This document shows positions 8,652 to 17,161 of a DNA stretch of 41,907 nt, piece by piece. Below the pieces are notes generated by a model. That model was not told the DNA's origin. It was given only the letters and a program-made list of their open reading frames with translations, and did no database searches. The stretch is from an uncultured Oscillospiraceae bacterium (GTDB taxonomy: Bacteria > Bacillota > Clostridia > Oscillospirales > Oscillospiraceae). Every line of letters starts with the position of its first letter. Position 1 is the first letter of the stretch. The stretch spans positions 1 through 41,907 of the forward strand of contig CANQYW010000014.1 of NCBI GenBank assembly GCA_947628185.1, written 5' to 3'. The position numbers and the translations under genes were made by a program.

Positions 8652-9399
8652 GAAACTGAGGTCAAGGAGGGGCGCGTCCCTCCTGCTGGCGCTGGCGGTG
8701 TTCCTGGTCTGCGCCCTGGCGGGGACCGCTGCCCTGGGGGCGGCCTCCTCAGACGCTGGCCGCCTCACCCACGTGCCGGCGGAGGAGCAAGAGTATCTGA
8801 CCGCGTCCTCCGCCATAGAACTCCTGCGGGGCGGGGAGCTCGTGGGGGCGTTCAGCGCCTCATTTTGCTACAGTGAGAGCTACAGGTGGTGGTGGTACGA
8901 CGCCCCGGAGGGGCCGAGGCTCCACCGGGAGGCCCCGGTCCGGGAGCTCATTCCGGGGGACGAACCGCCGGCCCTCACCGGCGTCCTGGGGGAGGCGCTG
9001 ACGGAGGATATCGCCGGGGCGGTTTACGGGGACCTCATGGAGAAACTCGGCCTCCCCGGAGAGGCGGCGCCGGAGGCCCAAATCTTTGAGTTCACCATCC
9101 GGCCGGAGCACGATATGGGTGAGGTCAGTGTCACACTGACGATGCGGGATGGTTACGCATTTTTGGCGGAGGCCCGGGGCGAGGGGGGACTCACGCTGAC
9201 GGCACTTTTGGAGCCGGAGGCGGAATTTCGGGCGGAGTCCCGGACTGTCACCGGGGCCGTCACCGGGGAGGAGCTGGAGGCCATAAGGGCACTCCCGGAG
9301 TTCCCCGGGGTGGACTCCGCCGGGAGAGCACGGCGGGAGGTGAATTTTACCGTCACCATTAACTGGCGCATGGGGTCCGCCGCAAGCGAGGCGGGATAG
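8644..9399 (+). CDS. PilX/GspK-like minor pilin component
   Basis: A short basic leader (MSEKLRSRRG) is followed by a hydrophobic helix ASLLLALAVFLVCALAGTAAL and an extracellular domain of about 220 aa. Position 5 after the glycine is Leu, not Glu; lack of Glu5 is known for GspK-type tip subunits. TTG 8644 is chosen because GGGGTGA sits 6 nt upstream; GTG 8635 is the in-frame alternative. The start overlaps the stop of the preceding frame at 8651. A tip-complex role is inferred. Confidence 0.68.
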   Translation: MSEKLRSRRGASLLLALAVFLVCALAGTAALGAASSDAGRLTHVPAEEQEYLTASSAIELLRGGELVGAFSASFCYSESYRWWWYDAPEGPRLHREAPVRELIPGDEPPALTGVLGEALTEDIAGAVYGDLMEKLGLPGEAAPEAQIFEFTIRPEHDMGEVSVTLTMRDGYAFLAEARGEGGLTLTALLEPEAEFRAESRTVTGAVTGEELEAIRALPEFPGVDSAGRARREVNFTVTINWRMGSAASEAG

Positions 9400-9421
9400 A
9401 ACAAAGCATTATGGAGGAACA

Positions 9422-9730
9422 ATGGGGAGTATCGCGAATAGACTAAGGGGAAGCGCCGGGGAGACGATGGCGGAGGCCCTGGCGGCCATACTTATAGCGG
9501 CCCTGGCGTGCCTCTTGCTCACGGGTATGCTGCGGGGCGCGGCGGGGATAGATTCCTCCGTGAGGGCCCGGGAGGAGACGCGCCTCCGGGACGTCTCGAG
9601 AGCCCAGAGCGGTGATGGGCCCGGGGAGGCGGGAGAGGTGGAAATAGAGTGGGCGACCGATCCTAAGAGGGTCCGGGTAAATTACCACGGCGGCGGGGAC
9701 GCCTGGAGCTATGATGCGGCGGGCGGCTGA
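9422..9730 (+). CDS. Small prepilin-like protein
   Basis: The N-terminus GSAG followed by ETMAEALAAILIAALACLLLTGML looks like a prepilin cleavage site with Glu at mature position 5 but Glu instead of the usual Phe at position 1. The remaining 60 residues are polar. TGGAGG lies 5 nt before the start. It overlaps the next gene by about 17-20 nt. A PilV/GspI-like minor pilin is the likely role, inferred from signal and context. Confidence 0.65.
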   Translation: MGSIANRLRGSAGETMAEALAAILIAALACLLLTGMLRGAAGIDSSVRAREETRLRDVSRAQSGDGPGEAGEVEIEWATDPKRVRVNYHGGGDAWSYDAAGG

Positions 9731-10199
9731 GCGCCGGGGCTCAACCCTCGCGGAGATGCTGGCGGCGGCGCTAATCCTGGGGCTCCTGGCCGCCTGCGCC
9801 GCGGCGGCGGTGGAGGGGGCCTTCTTCAGCCGCCGGGGGATAGTGGAGACGGCGGACGCCCAGAGCCTGGGGGAGGACCTGATGGAGCTCGCGGCCTGGG
9901 AGCTGCGCCTGGGCGAGGACGTGAGACTCGGCGGCAATCAGGCGGAGCTCACCAGCGCAAATTTCGGCGCCGGCGTGCGCCTCACCCTCCGGGAGGGGCG
10001 AATGGTGTTCCTCCGGGGGGAGGAGGTCTACGAGGCCCTCGCGGCCCCGGCCTATGGAGATTTACAGGTGCTGGAGCTTAAATTCACCGGGGACGGGGAG
10101 CTCATCACCGTCGACCTCACTATCGGAACCCGGGATGGGGCGGAGCGCTGGCGCGGGGAGATGACAATTCGGCCGCTCAATAAAATGGAAAGGGACTGA
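9714..10199 (+). CDS. PilW/GspJ-like minor pilin
   Basis: Basic leader MRRAAERRG, then STLAEMLAAALILGLLAACAAAAV with Glu at mature position 5. The mature part is about 150 aa and beta-rich. ATG 9714 is preferred over ATG 9711 because of its 6-nt distance to GGAG (9704-9707). It is the last gene of the pilus operon. The next gene points toward it, and only 53 bp separate them, with no clear terminator hairpin. Confidence 0.72.
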   Translation: MRRAAERRGSTLAEMLAAALILGLLAACAAAAVEGAFFSRRGIVETADAQSLGEDLMELAAWELRLGEDVRLGGNQAELTSANFGAGVRLTLREGRMVFLRGEEVYEALAAPAYGDLQVLELKFTGDGELITVDLTIGTRDGAERWRGEMTIRPLNKMERD

Positions 10200-10252
10200 C
10201 AATTGCTGCCAGCCCCTTTTTGTGCGTTTTCGTCGATTTTTGCCGCTTGTTG

Positions 10253-10585
10253 TCACCTTGCTCTCAGCGACGCGGTGAGGTCCATAATGTACCCGCAAAG
10301 CGCCTCGAGACTCGTAAAGAGCGGGAGGCCACCGTCAGAGGGCATGTGGAACACGTTCACGATTCTGTTCTCCGCCTCCGCCTCCAGCATGTAGACTGGC
10401 GCCTCGGAATAGAAGTGGTCCCGGTAGATGTGCCGGAGCTCGTGGTCGAGACACCGCCGCCGCGCCTCCTCCGAGAGGTGCTGGCTCAGGTAGATGTCAA
10501 AACTGCCGTCAGGATTCGGCACAGTGACGCCCCGGACCCGCGCGGGGATGTCAACTATGCGAAGATACCAGTCCGGCGTCCACAT
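10253..10585 (-). CDS. ImmA/IrrE-like metallopeptidase, short form
   Basis: The zinc-binding motif HELRH (residues 48-52, within CLDHELRHIYRDHF) and a downstream acidic cluster (Glu70, Glu72) that could supply the third ligand are those of ImmA/IrrE proteases. In ICEBs1 and many prophages such an enzyme cleaves its partner repressor to release lytic or transfer genes. At 110 aa it lacks much of the usual 150-170 aa. Its ATG overlaps the repressor stop (TGATG), so the two are co-translated. Role as anti-repressor is inferred from the pairing. Confidence 0.78.
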   Translation of the reverse strand: MWTPDWYLRIVDIPARVRGVTVPNPDGSFDIYLSQHLSEEARRRCLDHELRHIYRDHFYSEAPVYMLEAEAENRIVNVFHMPSDGGLPLFTSLEALCGYIMDLTASLRAR

Positions 10586-10941
10586 CAGCCGCCGCCCTCC
10601 GTCCTACGCAGCGCCTCGATCACCGCCACGGCCCGCTCCACATCCTCCTTGGTGGCATCCCTGGCCAGGGAGAAGAGCATACGGCACTCCGAACGGTTGC
10701 GAAGCATGTCCAGGTACTCCTCCAGTTCGTCCTCGCCCTGGGTGCGGGACTCAGTCTGCCCCTTGAGGTACGCCAGTGTCACGCCGAAGTAGTCCGCTAT
10801 GCGCTTGAGAGTCGAGTCCCGAGGGGTGTTGGCGCCGGTTTTCCAGGTGCTCAACGCCGCCTGGGATACGCCGGTCTCCTTGGAGACACGGTAGGGGGTT
10901 ACACACTTTTCTTGGCAAAGTTGCACAAAAATTTCATACAT
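10585..10941 (-). CDS. XRE-family repressor (ImmR-like)
   Basis: An N-terminal Cro/C1 helix-turn-helix spans residues 5-62 (VTPYRVSKETGVSQAALSTW, then RIADYFGVTLAYLKG), followed by a short helical tail that could be the cleavage or oligomerisation part. The start at 10941 is supported by GGGGTGA 7 nt upstream; a longer in-frame extension to 11022 runs through operator DNA and is unlikely. It forms an operon with the ImmA-like gene and faces the phage late module. It probably binds the TACTT-type boxes at 10961-11041. Confidence 0.88.
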   Translation of the reverse strand: MYEIFVQLCQEKCVTPYRVSKETGVSQAALSTWKTGANTPRDSTLKRIADYFGVTLAYLKGQTESRTQGEDELEEYLDMLRNRSECRMLFSLARDATKEDVERAVAVIEALRRTEGGG

Positions 10942-10960
10942 AATTTGTTCACCCCTACAA

Positions 10961-11041
10961 TACTTAGAAATACTTAAATTTACTCTTGCATTTTGAAGTA
11001 ACCTGAAGTATAATGTGACCATACCAAAGTAATGCGAAGTA
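10961..11041. promoter_or_regulatory. Phased operator boxes of the phage switch
   Basis: Boxes TACTT at 10961 and 10971 and TACTC at 10981 repeat every 10 bp. In the opposite orientation GAAGTA occurs at 10995 and 11005, AAAGTA at 11026 and GAAGTA at 11036, with spacings of 10, 21 and 10 bp. All therefore sit on one DNA face. Two boxes lie in the spacer and -10 of the rightward promoter. Binding by the adjacent XRE repressor is inferred. Confidence 0.65.
10986..11014 (+). promoter_or_regulatory. Rightward promoter of the phage late module
   Basis: TTGCAT (10986-10991), a 17-nt spacer and a perfect TATAAT (11009-11014) would start transcription near 11021, about 104 nt before the small terminase gene. 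Two GAAGTA boxes overlap the spacer and the first bases of the -10, so repressor binding would block it. Confidence 0.75.
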
Positions 11042-11074
11042 AATGTACTACAGTTTCGTCACTTATACAATGTA

Positions 11075-11103
11075 ATTATAACATGCCGAGGAATTATTGT
11101 CAA
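11075..11103 (-). promoter_or_regulatory. Leftward promoter of the repressor operon
   Basis: On the minus strand TTGACA (11103-11098), exactly 17 nt, and TATAAT (11080-11075) form a perfect consensus promoter. It fires toward the repressor with a leader of about 127 nt that crosses the operator boxes and the rightward promoter. Confidence 0.82.
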
Positions 11104-11124
11104 TCATGGAGAGGAAGTGGAAAA

Positions 11125-11484
11125 ATGTCCAAGCGGTACACCGCGAAACGCATCCGTGAGGGGGTGCGCCAGTGCATAAGCTACTGCGAGAACACGGGCT
11201 ATCCGCCGGCGGAGTACGTGCTGCACATGTATCTGGACATCCCGGAGGAGGAGCTATCGAAAATCGCCGCCGCCGGAGGTGAGATAGGGCGCGCGGCGGC
11301 GGAGTGGCAGGAGTTCAAGACCTTCTACTGGCTGCGCCACGGGAGGGAGGACTCAAAGCAGGCACAGTTTGCCATGTTCAACTTAAAAGAGCCCAGCAAC
11401 GGCGGCTACGGGTCCTCGGGGGAGGGCCGGAGCGAGATCGTACTGCGGCTGGAGGGCGCCGGAGGCCCGGAGGCCTTTAAATGA
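11125..11484 (+). CDS. Probable phage terminase small subunit
   Basis: This 119-aa protein overlaps the large terminase by 4 nt (ATGA), the usual place of the DNA-recognition subunit of the packaging motor. It opens with a basic helical region (MSKRYTAKRIREGVRQCISY), continues with an acidic helical part and ends in a short tail. I do not see a diagnostic motif; the call is from position and size. ATG 11125 is chosen over the upstream in-frame extension because AGAGGAAG lies 8 nt before it. Confidence 0.65.
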   Translation: MSKRYTAKRIREGVRQCISYCENTGYPPAEYVLHMYLDIPEEELSKIAAAGGEIGRAAAEWQEFKTFYWLRHGREDSKQAQFAMFNLKEPSNGGYGSSGEGRSEIVLRLEGAGGPEAFK

Positions 11485-12836
11485 GCGGGGAGGTCATATG
11501 GGACGCAGGGAAGGCGAATCCCAAGCAGAGGGAGTTTTTCATGTCCAGGACCGCATTCACCGCCTACGGCGGGGCCAAGGGCGGCGGCAAGACCTGGGCC
11601 GTGCGGACGAAGGCGGTGGGCGGGGCGATAGTGAACCCGGGGCTCCGGGTGCTCATCATGAGGCGCACGTACCCGGAGCTGGAGGAAAACCACATAAGGC
11701 CCATAATCCGCACTCTCCCCAAGGAGATAGCCGCCTACAACGCCACCTCCAGGAGGCTCACGTTCTTCAACGGCTCCACATTGAAGTTCGGCCACTGGGC
11801 CGGGGACAGGTCGGAGGAGGAGTACCAGGGGCAGGAGTTCGACTGGATATTCATTGACGAGGCCACCCAGTTCTCCGAGCGGACATTCAACTACTTAAAA
11901 GGGTGCCTCAGGGGCGTGAGTCCCTACGACAAGCGGATGTACCTCACCTGTAATCCCGGGGGCATAGGGCACAGGTGGGTGAAGAGGCTCTTTATAACCC
12001 GGGACTTCCGGGAGGGCCCGGGGGAGGGGGCGGAGGACCCAAAGGACTACAGTTTCATCCCCGCCACGGTGGAGGACAACGAGTACATGCTAAAGTACTC
12101 CCCCAGGTACCTGGAGATGCTCTCCCAGATGCCGGAGAACGTGCGCCGGGCCTACAGGTACGGCGACTGGGAGGCCCTGGGGGGCGGGTACTTCCCGGAG
12201 CTCAGAATGGACACCCATGTGGTGGCGCCCTTCAAGATACCAGGCTCGTGGCGGCGCTACAGGGCCATAGACTACGGCCTTGACATGCTGGCGGTCATAT
12301 GGGTGGCGGTGGACAGCGGCGGGAGGAGCTGGGTCTACCGGGAGTGGACGCAGGAGGGGCTCATCGTCCGGGAGGCGGCGGAGGGTATACTCTCCCGCAC
12401 GATGCCGGACGAGCATATCGAGGTCACCTTCGCGCCGCCGGACCTCTGGTCCCGGCAGAAGGACACAGGCAGGTCCATGGCGGAGATATTTAAGTCCTGC
12501 GGCGTGGCACTAATTCGGGCGGGGAACGACAGGGTGCAGGGGCACATGATGATAAAGGAGCTCCTATCTCCTGACAGCGACGGCAAACCCGGGATAGTAT
12601 TCTTTAGCACCTGCCGGAGGCTCATAGAGGACATGCGGGAGATACAGGCGGACGAGACGAACCCCAACGACGCCGCCCGGGAGCCCCACGAGATAACACA
12701 CACCGTGGACGCCCTGAGATATTACTGCGTCTCGAGGGTGGTCCCGGCGGAGGAGCCGGGGGAGGATATTGAGTACGACGAGTTCGGGGATTACATGAGG
12801 GGAGGTGAGGCGAGCCGGGAGTATTTAAACTACTAA
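11481..12836 (+). CDS. terL: Phage terminase large subunit
   Basis: This is the ATPase-nuclease that packs DNA into the prohead. Walker A GGAKGGGKT spans residues 30-38, Walker B DWIFIDEA residues 121-128, and the coupling motif is in YLTCNPGG. The RuvC-like nuclease domain begins at YRAIDYGLD (first metal-binding Asp) and ends with HTVDALRYY (last Asp). The length of 451 aa is complete. All catalytic motifs are intact, which argues against simple decay of the element. It starts with ATGA overlapping the preceding stop. Confidence 0.96.
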   Translation: MSGEVIWDAGKANPKQREFFMSRTAFTAYGGAKGGGKTWAVRTKAVGGAIVNPGLRVLIMRRTYPELEENHIRPIIRTLPKEIAAYNATSRRLTFFNGSTLKFGHWAGDRSEEEYQGQEFDWIFIDEATQFSERTFNYLKGCLRGVSPYDKRMYLTCNPGGIGHRWVKRLFITRDFREGPGEGAEDPKDYSFIPATVEDNEYMLKYSPRYLEMLSQMPENVRRAYRYGDWEALGGGYFPELRMDTHVVAPFKIPGSWRRYRAIDYGLDMLAVIWVAVDSGGRSWVYREWTQEGLIVREAAEGILSRTMPDEHIEVTFAPPDLWSRQKDTGRSMAEIFKSCGVALIRAGNDRVQGHMMIKELLSPDSDGKPGIVFFSTCRRLIEDMREIQADETNPNDAAREPHEITHTVDALRYYCVSRVVPAEEPGEDIEYDEFGDYMRGGEASREYLNY

Positions 12837-12882
12837 CTTCGCGGGCGGGCGGGATGGGGATCAAAAGAGAGGAGGTGAAAAG

Positions 12883-13341
12883 ATGCAGGACGACGTTATA
12901 GAGAGCGGCGCGGAGGCCGGTTTTGCCGAAGGCTGGGAGGTCCCGGCGGAGGGCGCTATCCCGGCGGAGAGCGAGCCCCGGGAGGAGCCCGAGGAGTTCC
13001 CCGGGGAGACATCCGAGGAGGCGCCGGAGGGATCCCGGAGCGCCGGTCCCGAGGAGCGGGAGCAGGACTTCCGGCTCTTCCTTGAGATGTTCCCGGGCGT
13101 CGGCGCCCGGGACGTGCCCCGGGAGGTCTGGGAGCGTGTGCAGGAGGGCGAGAGCCTATGCTCCGCCTATCAGCGCTACAACACCGAGGCGCTACAAGAG
13201 GAGCTGATGTGGCTCCGGGAGAGGGCCGCCGCGCTGGAGCGGGAGCAGGCCAACAGACGCCGCTCCGCCGGTAGTCAACGGACCGCCGGCAGCGGACAGG
13301 GACGCAAGGACCCATTTGACCAGGGCTGGGACTCCATGTGA
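12883..13341 (+). CDS. Probable capsid scaffolding protein
   Basis: A 152-aa protein with a very acidic Glu/Pro-rich N-terminal half (residues 1-65), a coiled-coil segment (residues 100-125, ALQEELMWLRERAAALEREQ) and a basic C-terminus. This composition, and the place directly before the capsid gene, are typical of scaffold proteins in P22/phi29-like assembly. AGGAGGTGA lies 5 nt before the start. No protease gene is present in the block, so the scaffold would have to leave intact or be recycled. Confidence 0.7.
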   Translation: MQDDVIESGAEAGFAEGWEVPAEGAIPAESEPREEPEEFPGETSEEAPEGSRSAGPEEREQDFRLFLEMFPGVGARDVPREVWERVQEGESLCSAYQRYNTEALQEELMWLRERAAALEREQANRRRSAGSQRTAGSGQGRKDPFDQGWDSM

Positions 13342-13397
13342 GCGGCAGGGGTCCCACAAGAGAAGACGAGATCTAATTTTGAGAAAGGAAGGATAAA

Positions 13398-14234
13398 ATG
13401 CCGATCAATTTAGCAAAAAGAGCCTCAGACAAGGTGGTGGAGCGCTTTAAGCTGGCCTCCTGCACCGAGGGACTATTCACGGCGAAGTACAAGTGGACGG
13501 GCGTGGCCACGGTGCAGGTCTACTCGGTGGACACCCTGCCCCTCCACGACTACAACAAGGCGCTGACCACCGGCAGCAGGTTCGGGACCCTCACGGAGCT
13601 GGGGGACACCATGCAGGAGATGACCGTGGGTGACGACAAGGCCTTCAACGGCTCCATCGACAAGGGGTACAACACCTCCCAGCTCATGATAAAGGCGGCC
13701 TCCGGCGTGCTGCGCCGTCAGACCGACGAGGTGATAATCCCCTATGTGGACAAGTTCCGCCTCAATAAGCTCGCCGAGGGCGCGGGGCTCAACGCCTACA
13801 GCGTGAGCCTCACGAGAGAGAACGTCATAGAGACACTCATGACCGCGGGGGCAGAGATGAGCAACAACAAGGTGCCCAAGAGCGAGCGGGTGCTCTTCAT
13901 CGGCGAGACCGAGGCCATCAAGGTGAAACTGGCGGACCAGGTGGTGGGCGTGGACAAGCTGGCGGAGGAGAGCGTTGTCAATGGCGTCGCCGGGACCATA
14001 GACGGTATGCAGGTGCGGGTGGTGCCGGACGACTACATGCCCGAGGGCGTGGTGTTCCTCATAGTCCGCCGGGGTGTAGCCGTGGCGCCCAAGAAGATAG
14101 AGGACTTCCGCGTCTTGGAGGAGCACCCCGACATCTCCGGCGCCGTGGTACAGGGCAGGTTCCTCCACGACTGCTTTGTCCTGAGTACCCTGAAGAGCGG
14201 CATATACGCGGCCCACTCCGGGGCCAAGGACTGA
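13398..14234 (+). CDS. Major capsid protein (HK97-fold candidate)
   Basis: A 278-aa protein with the features of the short coat proteins of clostridial podovirus-like phages: an N-terminal helix, a central stretch with KGYNTSQLMIKAASGVLRRQ, and a C-terminal domain beginning at VPKSERVLFIGETEAIKVKL and ending in VVQGRFLHDCFVL. No long pro-domain is present, consistent with the separate scaffold gene before it. GAAAGGAAGG precedes the start. The capsid role is strongly suggested by order and sequence; the precise family is not certain. Confidence 0.82.
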   Translation: MPINLAKRASDKVVERFKLASCTEGLFTAKYKWTGVATVQVYSVDTLPLHDYNKALTTGSRFGTLTELGDTMQEMTVGDDKAFNGSIDKGYNTSQLMIKAASGVLRRQTDEVIIPYVDKFRLNKLAEGAGLNAYSVSLTRENVIETLMTAGAEMSNNKVPKSERVLFIGETEAIKVKLADQVVGVDKLAEESVVNGVAGTIDGMQVRVVPDDYMPEGVVFLIVRRGVAVAPKKIEDFRVLEEHPDISGAVVQGRFLHDCFVLSTLKSGIYAAHSGAKD

Positions 14235-14262
14235 GCGCGGCGCTCGGGGGAGGTGAGGTAGG

Positions 14263-17148
14263 ATGGCCAATATAAGCGCCAATTCCGGGGAGAGGCTCAT
14301 ATCCGTCACCCGCTGGCTGGGGCTCAATGAGTCCACCGAGGGGGAGGCGGCATTAAAGCCCGGCGAGGCGGCGGCCATGGGGAACTTCCGGGTGACGCCC
14401 GGCGGGGCCCTCAAAAAACGCCCCGGGAGTCTCGACGTGGCGGAGCTCTATAGGGAGTTTACGCCGGTGACGGACACGGGCACGCGCAGGTGCGTCATCA
14501 CCGACTCTGGCCTTAACCGCCGCCGCCTCTTCCCCCGGGTGGAGGTCCGGGAGGACGGGGAGCTCAGCCTTGCGGGCAGCGGCGTCGAGGTGACGGACGA
14601 GGAGGCCATGGACTACCAGGGGTATTTCCTGGAGGCGGAGGGGAGAGTCTGGGCGCTCTCGGACATCGAGGTGCGGGAGGCCCCCGGTTCCGAGCCACTC
14701 CTCGGGGGCCGCGGCGCTCCGGGGGAGCTCACCCGGTTCGCCCTGGGCGCGGAGTACGAGCGGCCCGAGGGGCCATTCTTCGACGGCCCCAAGTACGTGG
14801 AGCTCTGGCCCGCAGCCGAGGTGGGGCCCGATGGTGTGGCCCTCCGGGGGGAGAGGTACCTGGCGGCCAGGGCCCGGGGCCGGGAGACGGGGTTCTGGAG
14901 CGTCAACGCCGGGGGATACTTCATGCGGGACGGCGTGCTCTGGCGATACTACGGCGCGAGGGCTGAGAGTTACGAGCCCCGGCGGCTCTATAATAAGTTC
15001 GCGTGCCGCATGAACGACTCCGGCAAATACTTCACCGCCGGTGAGTGGAAACTCCAGACCACATACCAGGACTCCTCAATATCCGGCTGGACGGGCTTTG
15101 ATTTCGACCCCGCCACGGGTACCTTCTCCGTCACCGGGGAGGAGACGCCCCTCACCGCCGCCGGGGAGAGGTTTGTTGCCTACGGCGCCCGGTGCGTGAA
15201 GGAGGAGACGGTCCCCAGGGAGGACGGCGAGGGCCTATTCGTGCGGCAGTACGTCTCCGACGCCGAGGGACCATTTGAGGGGGAGGAGTTTAAGTACATC
15301 CCCGGCGGCAAGCTGGGCCGGGTGCTCGTGGCGGAGGGGAGCCGCCCCCAGGAGGAGGACGGGTTCGCATTCGTGGCGGAGGCCGTGGATTTCGTCGGGA
15401 ACTCATACGTTGTGATGCGGCGGGCGGGGGAGTACTTCATGTACGCCCCGGACGCCTCCGACAAGACGGAGTACGGGAGGTACGTCTACGGCTGGTACGG
15501 CTATCCCCTGGAGGTCCGGCCCTCCCAGTACAGCTGGTACCTAAACCCGGTCATCCGGGAGCGGAGCACTGAGCGGGGCGGCCCCGTCATGGGACTCTGG
15601 TCCGGCGCTGTGGGCGGAAGGGACGTCATCTGCGCCGCCGCCAACGGCCGGCTCTGGGAGCTCGCGCGGGAGGGCGATAAGTGGCGCGTCACCGACGCCG
15701 GAGCCCTGGACACGGCCCGGGAGGCCAGGATTTTCGGGTTCGACGGGCGGGCCTACATAATGAACGGCTCGGAGTACCTTGTGTGGGACGGGGAGAGGTT
15801 GAGGCCCGTGGAGGGCTACAGGCCCCTCGTGGCGGTGGCCGTGGGGCCGCAGGGAAGCGGGACGCTATTAGAGAACGTAAACCGGCTGACGCCGGGCCGG
15901 AGGTGCCTTGTGAGTCCCGACGGGGAGTCCGCGGTCTACGCCCTCCCCGAGGGGGACGTGGCCAGCGTTGACTGGGTGCGGGACCTCACCACGGGGATGA
16001 AACTCCGGGACTGGACGGCGGACCTCGCGGCGGGGACGGTGACGTTCCCCCGCCCCCCGGCCGCCGGGGTGGACACCTTAGAGGTGGCCTGGAGCGCCAA
16101 GACGAGCCGGCGCGGGGAGGTGCTGGGTATGCGTTTCGCGGAGCTCTTTAACGGCTCCCAGGACACCCGGGTCTTCATCTACGGCGACGGCTCCAACCGG
16201 GCCCTCTACTCCGGGATAGACCACGAGGGCCGGGGCCGGGCGGACTACTTCCCGGATCTATACGAGCTCACGGTGGGGGACGCCAACACGCCCATCACCG
16301 CCATGATACGCCACTACGACAAGCTCTTGGCCTTCAAGCCCGACAGCGCCTGGAGCGTGGGCTATGACGCCATAACGCTGGAGGACGGGTCCGTGACGGC
16401 GGGGTTCTACATAGCCCCGGTCAATAGGTCCATAGGCTGCGCCGTCTTTGGCGGGGCGGAGCTCGCAGGAAACAGGCCCAGGACCATAGACGGCGAGAGC
16501 GTCATGGAGTGGCTGCCCACGGGGAGTTCCGGCCTGACCGGGGACCCCAGGAACGCCCAGCGCGTCAGCGGGAAGGTGGAGAGGACCCTCAGGAGTTTTG
16601 ACCTTGGGCGGGTCCGGACGTTTTACGATAAGTTTAGCCACGAGTACTACGTCCTCTCCACGGACGGCAGGGCACTGGTGCAGGACCTGGAGACGGGGGC
16701 CTGGTACCTCTACACCGGCCTTGACGCCACGGCCCTAATAAACTATGGGGAGGAGCTATACTCCGGCACCAGTTACGGCGCGCTGCGCCGGTACTCCCAG
16801 GAGTACCTCACGGACAACGGCGAGGCCATCCCGGCCTTCTGGGAGTCCGGGGCCATGGACCTGGGGGTGGACATCAGGAGAAAGTACCTGGCCGACCTCT
16901 GGGTGGGGGTCGTGCCGGAGGGGCACGGGTATCTCAAGGTCAGGGCCAGTTCCCAGTGCGGCTGCCACGGGGCGGCGGCGGAATTTGACGGGGAGGGCAT
17001 GCCGGGGGAGACGAGCCTCCGGCGGCTAAAACTCCGGGTGAGGCGGTTCACATTTTTAAAACTCCGCTTTGAGAATTCCCGGCCGGACACCACCGCCACG
17101 GTGGTATCCATGGAGCTGCGGGTCCGGGCCGGGGGATACATTAGATGA
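14263..17148 (+). CDS. Podovirus-type tail nozzle / DNA stabilisation-like protein
   Basis: A 961-aa beta-rich protein. The N-terminus has the NFRVTPGGALKKRPG pattern (residues 41-55) seen in P22 gp10-like and T7 gp12-like tail tube proteins, and a mid-region segment, ITAMIRHYDKLLAFKPDSAW, resembles the part of these proteins where a repeated blade ends. The C-terminal third has many Tyr/Trp strands (GSYLYTGLDATALINYG-like composition) and a small sandwich. Such proteins close the portal channel after packaging. AGGTGAGGTAGG gives a strong ribosome site. The function is inferred; by eye it is neither a tape measure nor a tail spike. Confidence 0.68.
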   Translation: MANISANSGERLISVTRWLGLNESTEGEAALKPGEAAAMGNFRVTPGGALKKRPGSLDVAELYREFTPVTDTGTRRCVITDSGLNRRRLFPRVEVREDGELSLAGSGVEVTDEEAMDYQGYFLEAEGRVWALSDIEVREAPGSEPLLGGRGAPGELTRFALGAEYERPEGPFFDGPKYVELWPAAEVGPDGVALRGERYLAARARGRETGFWSVNAGGYFMRDGVLWRYYGARAESYEPRRLYNKFACRMNDSGKYFTAGEWKLQTTYQDSSISGWTGFDFDPATGTFSVTGEETPLTAAGERFVAYGARCVKEETVPREDGEGLFVRQYVSDAEGPFEGEEFKYIPGGKLGRVLVAEGSRPQEEDGFAFVAEAVDFVGNSYVVMRRAGEYFMYAPDASDKTEYGRYVYGWYGYPLEVRPSQYSWYLNPVIRERSTERGGPVMGLWSGAVGGRDVICAAANGRLWELAREGDKWRVTDAGALDTAREARIFGFDGRAYIMNGSEYLVWDGERLRPVEGYRPLVAVAVGPQGSGTLLENVNRLTPGRRCLVSPDGESAVYALPEGDVASVDWVRDLTTGMKLRDWTADLAAGTVTFPRPPAAGVDTLEVAWSAKTSRRGEVLGMRFAELFNGSQDTRVFIYGDGSNRALYSGIDHEGRGRADYFPDLYELTVGDANTPITAMIRHYDKLLAFKPDSAWSVGYDAITLEDGSVTAGFYIAPVNRSIGCAVFGGAELAGNRPRTIDGESVMEWLPTGSSGLTGDPRNAQRVSGKVERTLRSFDLGRVRTFYDKFSHEYYVLSTDGRALVQDLETGAWYLYTGLDATALINYGEELYSGTSYGALRRYSQEYLTDNGEAIPAFWESGAMDLGVDIRRKYLADLWVGVVPEGHGYLKVRASSQCGCHGAAAEFDGEGMPGETSLRRLKLRVRRFTFLKLRFENSRPDTTATVVSMELRVRAGGYIR

Positions 17149-17161
17149 GAAGGAGGAAGAG

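Noticed and set aside
13473-14414. 313-codon open frame on the minus strand
   Set aside because: It lies opposite the capsid gene and is a shadow of high GC. It is rich in His, Leu and Val and has no motif or ribosome site.
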